64,000 nucleotides of DNA from Branchiostoma floridae. Taxonomy: Eukaryota; Chordata; Leptocardii; Amphioxiformes; Branchiostomatidae. The translations under genes were made by a program, and so were the position numbers. Position 1 is the stretch's first letter. Every line of letters starts with the position of its first letter. Positions 49,901 through 55,741 of this stretch are shown piece by piece. The stretch is taken from assembly GCF_000003815.2 (NCBI RefSeq), contig NC_049983.1, positions 4,813,817-4,877,816 on the forward strand, written 5' to 3'. The notes under the pieces are model-generated. The model was given only the letters and a program-made list of their open reading frames with translations. It did not search any database and was not told where the DNA came from.

Positions 49901-52900
49901 ATCACTAACAGTTGTCAACACTGACAGTTGATGATCATGAAACCAACGCACCTTCAACAGCGACTCATATGTCCTTCTGTAGGACCCGAGTCACTGTGTG
50001 GTGTCTGGTTGGCTGCCAAGAACTTTCTTTTGTTCCTATTATAACAATTTCATACATGTTCATTTCATGCCAATTTTTAGCATGCATTTTCAGTCAATTT
50101 GTCAATGATGCTTGACAAATATCATGTAATTATCTGACATTATTGATTTTTCGCCGTGCTCAAAAGCAAAATTTCTAACAATGAAGTGAATGAGAGCCGG
50201 TTTGGGATTTCTGAATTCTGTGCAATTGACCAAAGTGTGCAGTTATCCGACATGCTATTAACTGGCTTCTACTGTATATGGAGTATATAGATTGGTATAG
50301 TATTTATGTTGTACTATGACATCAAGTCACAAAAATGGTACATTTTTTGTAATTGTAGCATGGATTTTAAAGCCCTCTATACACCTTTCTCACATTGACA
50401 GCCATGATAGATCAAAACTGAGGCCAATGAGGCAAGCAAAAACTGTCCATAATAATTAGCAGTTCAACCAATGATAGCATGGCAATTATGAAATTGACCA
50501 ATAAGAGAATGGCTGCATGTCCGTCAAATATTTCCATTGTTATGTTTTTATTTTGTATCTCGTAAGGGACTATGGGATCAGTCTACGCTATTCTAAATTG
50601 CTATATCTGTGGTGCATAACACTAGTTATATTCATTATTTTATCTTATATTATCATATAGCCAGGGGACGTGGGCCAATCAGAAGGCCCCATTTCATGCT
50701 GGTTATGACGCCGTAACAGCCGTGCATTAAATTTTTGATTATTGCACGTGTGCATCAATGACTTTTGAAAGTTTAAACCAATCAGAAGGACAGACAAACA
50801 GGACGCTGGCCAATCAGAATGAGATATCCAGGAATCGTCCATCTGCCAAGATAAGGGAATAAGTACAGGCATGGCAGGGGGGATGGCTCCCTCTACTAAC
50901 ATCGGTAGTGCGAGTTTCTTTGTTCAAAGAAAACATTTGCCGTCTTAAAACAACATTGAATTACCTATAATATTTAAGACAATAAAATCTATTTCAAGTC
51001 ATGTCCAATTTAAACTACAAATGGAAAATAAAATTATTTGCACCCCCACCCATTCAAGTTCAGACGACAATAACACCACGGTCCGCCATTGAGTAGCGGT
51101 CATGGCGCTGGAGGACCAAAATGCTACCTTTCTTCGGAGAAGACGTGTCTGAGTTCGTAGTGAACGAGATTCTCAAGAGCTGTGAAGCACAGGGATCCCG
51201 GAATGCCTCAGGAAAGCCGGCAGAGATTTAGCGCCTGATACGAACGAACTCGACAAACTGGAGAATGGGCGAGTGGAGAAATACGGAGCGTGCAACAGTT
51301 TGTAACATAATGAATCGACTTTGTTCTTATTTCAAGCCTTGGAACAGAAATACATTTCACGTACAAGTTTTATGTTGTTCAAATTCACTGTTCAAATTTA
51401 TGTACTGAATAAAAGATGTATGTTTTATTAAGGAATTTGTCGCTTCTACTCAACCGGAAACTCTACTCTACTCTATTCTACTCTTAAATGGGTCAGTGTG
51501 GGTAGGCTATATGATAATAGGGTTAATGACCCGCCTGTTCCTCGGTATATATGGTGTCATAACGCCTGGTCTTTTGCTATAACCACCTCATAAAACCACC
51601 TTGTTCGCTTCGCTCACTCGGTGGTTTTATTCGGTGGTTATAGCAAAGGACCAGGCGTTATGACATCATATACACCTCGGGGCGGGTCATTAACCCTTAA
51701 TTGTCAAAATTTGTGTGGTTTGGGGAAAATTAAACAGGGAGCTGATTTTAGAAACAAGTTTTGCCTCATTGACTTCATTTTCAGAAAGGTTCTGCAAAAA
51801 GTACTGCAGTGAAATTTACATCTTTTATTGTAAGTGTCTAGGGGTGGTTACCGGTACAGAAAATTCAGGTCCAGGTCCGGTTCAGGTCCAAAGGATCAGG
51901 TCCGGACCTGAACCTGGATCTGATGCAGTATGACTCATACCAATGGTCCACTTCACTACAAAGAGATCTGTTTGGTGGAGTATTAGACTTACATTCATTT
52001 GGCGTTTTAAAATCCTACAACGCTAACTGCACCTGTACGATAGGCTGCAAAACTTGGTAGAAATTACTATAAACTCTACTCTACTTCACTCGTTATTTTC
52101 TTCCACCTGCAAGCGCCAAAACTTGTGAATGCCTGATAAAATAATCTGTTAATTTTCTAATCGGTCCAACATCCGGTTCACCTAATTTTTTTCAGGTCCG
52201 GTTTTTCTGGACCGGTCCAATAAGAAAAACCAGTTTTGTACCGGTACGCTGTACCGATACCCAGCCCTATAAGTGTCCAATCATGGTCAAAATGTTAGTG
52301 GGGTAGATAGGCCTTTGGCATAAGGAAAGAAGTGACACATATTTTGTCAGTTATCTCTGAAATTGTCGGGGTGTTTTTGTTGGAGAGTATAATTACTGGC
52401 CCGGCCAGCCCTTTCAATGAACATGGGCTGCACTTGTTGCTACATGGTCATAGCACTTTAATTCCTGGCCGGATAAATCATTTTCTGTAATATAAATTTC
52501 AGGTCATTGAGTTTTGATACAAGGTCACAGAAGCTCATCTTTGGGACGGAAATAGCTGATGAAAATCCCCCAAGAAATAGTCTTGAGGTTGAAGTGGTAT
52601 GCACCAAATATGTTGCATTATGTTCTATAGGCATCAGCATCCAATTTGCTGCGCGTGATGAAAAATTTTCAAAACCAACCAGTCAACCTTGACCGGCAAA
52701 AATCGTGGGAAAAGATTTTTAAAAAACACTGAATTTGAATATCAAACCAACATCTCATAGAAGGAAATTTATTTTAAAAGTGTCGCCGTCTCAGTTCCTT
52801 AAGAAGTTCAAACGTTCTGTTTATTATGCCCAGGGGAAAGGGGGGGGGGGGGTCTCGACAACACTGTACACCAAATCAGAGATGGCCAGGCCTCATTACG

Positions 52901-55741
52901 CTCTGTGCTAGATTACAAAGTTCCCAAACACATGATGCAAATCTTAACCGTCTTTTGGCTAAACTTTTACATCAGTGCTGGTACCTTTATGAGGCCTGGA
53001 TTATGATAGCATTTTCAGGGGCCAGATTTTGGCTGTAGACTAGCTGGGTTTAATGGAATTCCCATTAGTGAAAAAATACACATTCAAGGTATGAATTACG
53101 TTTTATGGTAAAATATGGTTAGCTTCTACACAATACGTTAAATTGAAGGGGGACAATATCACTCAACGCAAAATGCACCGATTACGCTCTACGTTGAATT
53201 CGAGCAGTCCCGCTACAAATTACGTTGAATTAAAACCGCTGATTACACTCTATGGAGAAGGGCATGAGGGCCCCAATATGATTTATGCTGGGCATCAAAC
53301 TATATCACATCCCATTCATGTCCTATGGGAATATTGCTGAGGTTAAAGCAATCAACCCTGAAAATATGAGATCATGACAAAGAGGGTTTGCAAATTAAGA
53401 CTGAGTTAATTCCTAATTGAGTAACTGTCTAGTCTACTGAAGTGTAATGAATACAACAGCTGTAGGTCTGATACATTAACACTAGTTGACCTTTATTCCT
53501 GGGGTAATCAAGTTGGTTTGATCAACCATGATTTCAAATTGCACGTTATTTGTAAAAACAGGACATCAAGTTGATTTCAAATTGCAATATTTTCCAAATA
53601 TTGCAGTTTGAAACTGCCATCCTTCGACTTGATATCCCCCCAAAAAAGCATCTCTTTTTTAAACACAAATATATATATATATATATTAGGTGAATTAGCA
53701 TTAGGTCACCCTGCCCACCAGGGATGACAGATAATGATGATGAGGTCAGACCAAAGTATTAATAATTTCTGCTTCTCTGGTTTGTGTAGAAAAAAAGGAG
53801 CAATTTAGCAAATCAACAAACAGAAACTAGCCTCTTGTCATAGACCCAAATACATTGTACTACCACAAGGGGCACAAAGGGCTGGTTTAATCTAGCAAGC
53901 AATGCTGTTTCAAATGTCATAAGAATATTAAGTGTATTAGAATTTGATAATTAGAAAAGCTGCAACAAAAATTGAAAGACCTCATACCTCCATGAAAAAT
54001 TTAGAATTACCTTAGGCCAAACCAAATTCATAGTTGCCTTTCAGATTTTTCAGAAAAAAATTAGACCAAGAGGTCGAAAAAAGATTAAAAATTTTCTAAA
54101 GTTCTGGGGTGAAGATATATCGCTGAAATAAAACAACAGCCTGAGGAGTTTAATGGCACGTTTCATACGATACAAAACTGATATTGTGGGAGATCATGGG
54201 TGGGTCTTAGGTGTGTCAGCACCAAAAAGAGACACACGTCCACTAAAGGCCATCAAAGCCGGCATTACAATTTGGCAGACAACTTGTTGTGACTGTATTT
54301 TTGATTGGTACATTGTCTAATCACTGTAATTGCATTCAACGTTGTGGGGAAATATTTTGCGTTAAAGGAGAAAATAATAGCAGTGGCAGGCAGTCGGAAA
54401 CCACACAGCGACTTGGGTCCTGCAGGCGGACATAGCAGTGCGGTGCGGTACCTTCGTTGGTCATCAACTGTCAGTGTCACTGATATGACTGTATCTACCT
54501 CTGGATACGTACAACAGTACATTACAGTTGTACAATATGATTGTTGGCACTTAAACCTGTCGCAGCATTAGACAGGACACTGCTCTTGACTGACCTGTAA
54601 TCATTGACATATCACAGTGCACTGTACACTGTCAAACTGGGTGACTAAGCATTATTGCACAAGCTAAATAATTGCACGAAATACACTGGCAAGTTGGGTG
54701 TGCAATCAAACGGCTTCTACTGTATCATTTTTTTTATTTGTTCAGTTATCATCCTTGAAAGATTTTTTGTCTCTGCAGTTCCAGAGCAAGCTAGAAGTGG
54801 GACCAAACCTATACATCACCTCTTCCTTACATCATATCCGCCACACAAAAGCAAGACTGCAGGATGTCATAATTTAAAAAAAAAAAAGATTTGTACAGCT
54901 GCAGTAACAAGGTCAATGACCTGACAGCCCAAAATTGAGCTTGACATTTCCATAACACCCTCCTAAACAGGGTTATCTCTCATGGTAATGCCTTGTGATA
55001 TCAACCCTGCCTCTCCAGCCTCAGAAAAACGGTATTAGGCACACCTTGATAAAGTATGAATTTAAATGAGCTTGCCTGATTGAAAATTTTGAACAAACAG
55101 CAATGAGCGTGGCATGCGCAAAGATTGGTTTATTTTTGCGTGATGATTTATGGTTTCTTGGTGTGCTTGTTCAGTATTCAGTGGTACCGTGGTTGTGTTG
55201 TACCCACAGAAATGACAACAATGTTAAATTTGGTACCTGATGAATAAGTCTGGACACTGAAGCATTTTGCTGGTACTGTATTATAATCTTGCTGTTGAAT
55301 ATTATTAATTAGACGCCTTATATGGTCCCTTTGGACAACACAAACTCAATGCATTTCTCTAATTGACCCGGGTAAGTGGCCTCGCCCTTCCTCAGTTCCT
55401 GTCTTCTCAGGCTTTAAAGGCAGGGTTGATATTGTAAGGCATTGCCACGAGAGTCAACCCTGTGCAAGAGGGTGGTCCATAACAGCTACCCATATACCAA
55501 ATGTCATCACAATCACTTGAACATTAGAGATATTGCCCTGGAACTAGGAACATACAAACAGGCCCAAAACTATACCTGTGAAGGTTTCATCATTTGGTCA
55601 TTTTTGATTTTGCAAATTTTTTGTTCAGGTCGAAGCTTATCATGCCCTACATTTGCATCTGTGTCCTCTGCAGACTTGCAGCCCACCAGGGACATGCTGC
55701 CCCTGCACGGATCAACACTATATGTCAGCCAAGCCATGTAG
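16995..55741 (+). CDS. IARS1: Isoleucine--tRNA ligase, cytoplasmic (complete, 32 coding exons, 1282 aa)
   Basis: Exons: 16995-17113, 17959-18115, 18733-18852, 20549-20768, 21504-21632, 22545-22632, 23139-23199, 24313-24408, 26950-27072, 27251-27441, 28321-28447, 28820-28893, 29503-29592, 30366-30470, 31118-31204, 31818-32046, 32364-32484, 32841-32932, 33635-33712, 34339-34460, 35582-35684, 36286-36369, 36889-37047, 41014-41145, 43036-43131, 43930-44106, 44575-44692, 45827-45976, 47863-47942, 48427-48514, 49296-49460, 55674-55741. All use GT-AG and all phases agree; they total 3849 nt. The enzyme activates isoleucine with ATP and charges tRNA-Ile in the cytosol; in animals it is part of the multi-synthetase complex. 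Visible: HYGH (HIGH box) at 55-58, CP1 editing domain with WTTTPWT at 224-230 and [13 protein letters not shown] at 318-330, KMSKR at 600-604, tRNA-binding C-terminal domain and two C-terminal repeats with LLENPxGDF. Human IARS1 has 1262 residues, so the length fits. The start [19 protein letters not shown] aligns with the human start. Confidence 0.95.
17959..18115 (+). CDS. IARS1: IARS1 exon 2: HIGH signature of the class I active site
   Basis: Encodes [20 protein letters not shown], with HYGH at residues 55-58 for ATP binding, and ends in GWDTHGLPV, which shapes the isoleucine pocket. Human has Cys where this has Thr (GWDCHGLPV). Enters in phase 2 and leaves in phase 0. Confidence 0.92.
18170..18487 (+). 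mobile_element. Diverged hAT-like MITE copy in IARS1 intron 2
   Basis: CCGGTTCAGGTCCGGATCT near the left and CAGCGTACCGGTACTCATCCC at the right end resemble the termini of the complete copies; the interior differs, so this may be a subfamily. Confidence 0.4.
19184..20519 (+). repeat. Long copy of the CATGGAGGT-ended dispersed repeat
   Basis: A perfect 24-bp palindrome (19451-19474, half-site ACCTCCATGAAA) opens it, and TTTCATGGAGGTATGAGG near 20500 closes it. Inside are a GTCTGTGTGT run, GATAACTCAAGAA(G/C)GG motifs, GGGCCCCCTAGCG twice, and AT-rich TAATTATGCAAAT / TTTGCATAATTAATGAGG blocks several times. Related fragments occur in many IARS1 introns and beyond. Superfamily unknown. Confidence 0.6.
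21504..21632 (+). CDS. IARS1: IARS1 exon 5: Thr-rich editing motif
   Basis: Encodes [20 protein letters not shown] (residues 222-241), the threonine-rich wall of the CP1 editing pocket that hydrolyses mischarged Val-tRNA-Ile. Joins exon 4 at GCT G|TG and exon 6 at AAA G|AT. Confidence 0.92.
21763..22107 (-). mobile_element. Complete hAT-like MITE, copy C (345 bp) with 8-bp target duplication
   Basis: Ends TAGGGGTGGGTACCGGTAC and, inverted, GTACCGGTACCCACCCCTA. The 8-mer GTATGCAT flanks both sides exactly (21755-21762, 22108-22115). It lies in IARS1 intron 5 in the orientation opposite to copies A and B. Confidence 0.85.
22463..22516. repeat. (GTAT)n / (CATA)n microsatellite
   Basis: Six GTAT-type units, then TATATATGCATACATACATACA, forming an imperfect palindrome just before IARS1 exon 6. 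Confidence 0.85.
22690..23060. repeat. Fragment of the CATGGAGGT-ended repeat family
   Basis: GACCTCATACCTTCATTTAA, CTGCATAATTTATG, TTTGCATAATTAGTATCTGC and similar blocks match in inverse order those of 19451-20519. Confidence 0.5.
24313..24408 (+). CDS. IARS1: IARS1 exon 8: second half of the editing pocket
   Basis: Encodes [13 protein letters not shown] (318-330), continued in exon 9 by DDYRVC, whose Asp is the conserved editing-site acid in this family. The LINE insertion begins only about 100 bp beyond its donor. Confidence 0.9.
24508..26679 (+). mobile_element. 5'-truncated non-LTR retrotransposon (LINE) in IARS1 intron 8
   Basis: Carries one open frame of 640 codons (24526-26448, opening at TTG with an in-frame stop at 24517, no ATG) and a 3' end with AATAAAG followed by a (TCA)n tail to 26678. 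ACCATGT at 24501-24507 and again at 26680-26686 may be the target duplication. The same strand as the host gene is used. Endonuclease and any ORF1 are missing, as is usual after incomplete reverse transcription. Confidence 0.8.
24526..26448 (+). CDS. Reverse transcriptase of the LINE (partial, CR1/L2/Jockey-like group)
   Basis: Domain order of a non-[18 protein letters not shown] (palm block 1), [15 protein letters not shown] (block 2), [26 protein letters not shown] with the first catalytic Asp, [15 protein letters not shown], then KYVDDMNLL with the catalytic YVDD pair, and [13 protein letters not shown]; after that a thumb region with [18 protein letters not shown]. No apurinic endonuclease domain precedes it. 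The frame is uninterrupted over 1.9 kb, so the copy is rather young or the locus polymorphic. Clade assignment is tentative. Confidence 0.8.
   Translation: MSHPNVETASKADVFHATLNEAIETHFPTRVITMHSTDKPWVTPQIKHLISLRQKAFHKQGSVTWKFYRNLTQRALAQAKKSHYSDRVASLKHANPRRWHQEVMNMANVSKGSSELRIPELNNEDNAAVANIINRKFAEVSKALPALDLCQLPTFLPATNKLPTLHVWDVYQRLLAVKTSKAPGLDNIPLKLLREFACELSTPFCHILNTSFQEGVVPNQWKQAVVVPLPKTHPVSLDQLRPISLTSQFSKIAEYFALKWILHDIKFDKRQYGSLKGRSTVHALVSLVDNLCKDTDASKSICTLVATDFSKAFDRVHHNTVILKLLNKGLRRELIPWICDFISDRKQCVRYRGALSSWEHLSCGVAQGTLLGPILFLTLIDDAAGNTNIPTWKYVDDMNLLESRALHQPSTLQHELDELHAWSTSNHMLLNSGKCLTMHVTFCRNPPLLPPLQIRDTPLAVVPSLKVLGLHVQKDLRWDKQVDQMQKSSSRKLYLLKRLRKFALSSADLTTIYTGYIRPILEYAAPAWSPGLTRIQSDKLERIQKRACRIILGNAYTGYLPALQTLGLVTLAERREQLCLKFARTLLNSEYREWLPATRFQISGRATRNSHKLNSHMSRTNRYSNSPIPYMSNLLNAYGP
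27120..27235 (+). repeat. 3' fragment of the CATGGAGGT-ended repeat
   Basis: GTCAATGATGAA, CATGCATAAAT, TTTGCATTAAATTT, AAAGCTCTAAAT, TGAGGTGGCTGAAGTCTAGTT are colinear with 20410-20519. It fills most of the short intron between IARS1 exons 9 and 10. Confidence 0.6.
31818..32046 (+). CDS. IARS1: IARS1 exon 16: KMSKS loop
   Basis: Encodes [20 protein letters not shown] at 600-604 is the mobile loop that stabilises the adenylate transition state, and Arg at the fifth position is as in human IARS1. The rest ([19 protein letters not shown]) begins the anticodon-binding helical domain. Confidence 0.93.
33160..33340. repeat. Cluster of inverted AGCACTGG / CCAGTGCTGA words
   Basis: TCAGCACTGGGCTCC, CCAGTGCTGAACTT, AAGCACTGGTTTTCCAGTACTGAAC and CCAGTGCTGAAG lie within 130 bp in both orientations, giving several alternative hairpins in IARS1 intron 18. 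Confidence 0.5.
34474..35010 (+). mobile_element. Non-autonomous mariner-like element with long imperfect TIRs
   Basis: Begins after TA with CGAGAGGCGTTCAAAAAGTAATGCC, a mariner-type terminus. Sub-terminal GGCTTATTTTTCATC...TTGGCACAAAGG recurs inverted near 34960-35000 (TTGTGCCAAG...GGCTAATGAAAAATCAG). No transposase frame. It lies in IARS1 intron 20; a related copy lies inverted at 46655-46930. Confidence 0.5.
38360..38720. promoter_or_regulatory. Promoter-like CpG cluster inside IARS1 intron 23
   Basis: ACACGCCGCGG, CACGGCGAACGGGCGCG, CTGTGACGTAAC (CRE-like), and ATAAAAATGGCGGGAAAATGG, which combines a YY1-type AAAATGGCGG with an E2F-type GGCGGGAAA. The surrounding intron is CG-poor. Could be an internal promoter, an enhancer, or a transposon remnant. 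Confidence 0.35.
39590..40390 (+). repeat. Copy of the CATGGAGGT-ended repeat family
   Basis: TTTTGGCGATGC(C)TCAGGG, GAATTCCC, GGGAATAACTCAAGAAAGGGTTGATGG, TAATTTGCATAC and TAATGAGAAA blocks are colinear with 19184-20330. It accounts for most of the otherwise gene-free middle of IARS1 intron 23. Confidence 0.55.
40740..40840. repeat. Short tandem TTCCTTTTCGCACTTTCG units
   Basis: CGTTCCTTTTCGCACTTTCG occurs twice, with intervening TTCCTTTTTGTTCCCTTTC, in IARS1 intron 23. Confidence 0.6.
41219..41795. mobile_element. TIR element interrupted by a nested hAT-like element
   Basis: The outer ends read GGATATAGGAGAATTCTTTTT-ACACAAC and, inverted, GTTGTGTAAAAAGAG-TTCTCCTATATCC. Between them sits the separate element 41274-41612. 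It lies in IARS1 intron 24. Confidence 0.55.
41274..41612. mobile_element. hAT-like MITE with GGGTGCACC sub-terminal repeats
   Basis: Termini CAGGGCTTGAAATTC and, inverted, CAGGGCTCGAAATACTGG, as in many hAT elements. TTGGGTGCACC or its complement is repeated about eight times near both ends. A clean 8-bp duplication is not visible. Confidence 0.6.
42318..42684. mobile_element. PIF/Harbinger-type MITE (367 bp) with TAA target duplication
   Basis: Ends GGCCACACC-GATTTAATTTC and, inverted, GGCCACACC-AATTTAATTTC, then TTGGTTCAC on both. TAA flanks both sides (42315-42317, 42685-42687). It lies in IARS1 intron 24. Confidence 0.75.
45827..45976 (+). CDS. IARS1: IARS1 exon 28: C-terminal repeat 1
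   Basis: Contains [12 protein letters not shown] at residues 1107-1118, the first of two homologous C-terminal modules (human GVLLLENPKGD). In vertebrates this appended region holds the enzyme in the multi-synthetase complex. Donor G|GTACGT at 45977. Confidence 0.88.
46110..46265. repeat. Tandem/palindromic GGAATTCTCCTAGGAGAGATTG units
   Basis: GAATTCTCCTAGGAGAGATTG occurs twice, with degenerate further units (CTCCCCTAGGAGCAATTGG). The core CTCCTAGGAG is itself palindromic. IARS1 intron 28. Confidence 0.6.
46330..46655. mobile_element. TIR element inserted next to a mariner-like copy
   Basis: GCCATTGTTTT...GTGAAATTGGCTAAAATG at the right (inverted) matches CCATTGTTTGG...GTGAAATTGGCTAAATG at the left over about 85 bp. 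Confidence 0.5.
46655..46932 (-). mobile_element. Mariner-like element fragment, second copy
   Basis: The reverse complement shares AGTAATG-CA-TGGT, TGAGTTGAAATTTGGCACAA, CCTCCTGAGATTGAAATATC and GCACATGTATCAAG-TGCAT with 34478-34745. Confidence 0.6.
49296..49460 (+). CDS. IARS1: IARS1 exon 31: C-terminal repeat 2
   Basis: Contains [14 protein letters not shown] from residue 1217, the second copy of the module in exon 28, followed by EACRVFGL (human EAAKVFGL). Its intron, 49461-55673, is the longest of the gene (6.2 kb) and is full of repeats. Confidence 0.88.
49685..50274. mobile_element. pogo/Tigger-type MITE (590 bp) with TA target duplication
   Basis: Ends CAGTAGAAGCTGTTTAATTG and, inverted, CAGTAGAAGCCAGTTAATAG, flanked by TA on both sides (49683-49684, 50275-50276). 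No ORF of note. It lies in IARS1 intron 31; a truncated inverted relative lies at 54265-54722. Confidence 0.75.
51520..51696. repeat. 177-bp near-perfect palindrome (foldback element)
   Basis: Arms GGGTTAATGACCCGCC ... GGCGGGTCATTAACCC. The inverted match includes ATAACGCCTGGTC, TTTGCTATAACCACC and TAAAACCACC almost to a centre near 51608 that reads TTCGCTTCGCTCACTCGG. Confidence 0.8.
51839..52269 (+). mobile_element. Complete hAT-like MITE, copy B (431 bp) with 8-bp target duplication
   Basis: Starts TAGGGGTGGTTACCGGTAC and ends GTACCGATACCCAGCCCTA. The 8-mer TAAGTGTC flanks both sides exactly (51831-51838, 52270-52277). It is very similar to copy A at 1-424, so both moved recently or are conserved by chance of age. 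Confidence 0.85.
52270..54264. other. IARS1 intron 31, stretch without recognised genes
   Basis: Contains a G14 homopolymer near 52840, repeated TACGTTGAATT words at 53150-53240, a TA microsatellite near 53670 and a CCTCCATGAAAAATTT fragment near 53990. No exon supported. Confidence 0.5.
54265..54722 (-). mobile_element. Truncated pogo/Tigger-type MITE, inverted relative of 49685-50274
   Basis: Ends GGCTTCTACTG|TA at the right. Inside, ACCACACAG-GACT-GGGTCCT-CAG and ATCAACTGTCAGTGT match the reverse complement of the first copy. The other terminus is not recognisable. Confidence 0.6.
55674..55741 (+). CDS. IARS1: IARS1 exon 32: terminal coding exon
   Basis: Acceptor GTGTCCTCTGCAG; encodes [19 protein letters not shown] and ends QAM-TAG. 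It corresponds to the human ending EDIPVKTLNMKTVYVSV, and the phase (G|AC) fits exon 31. Confidence 0.85.
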
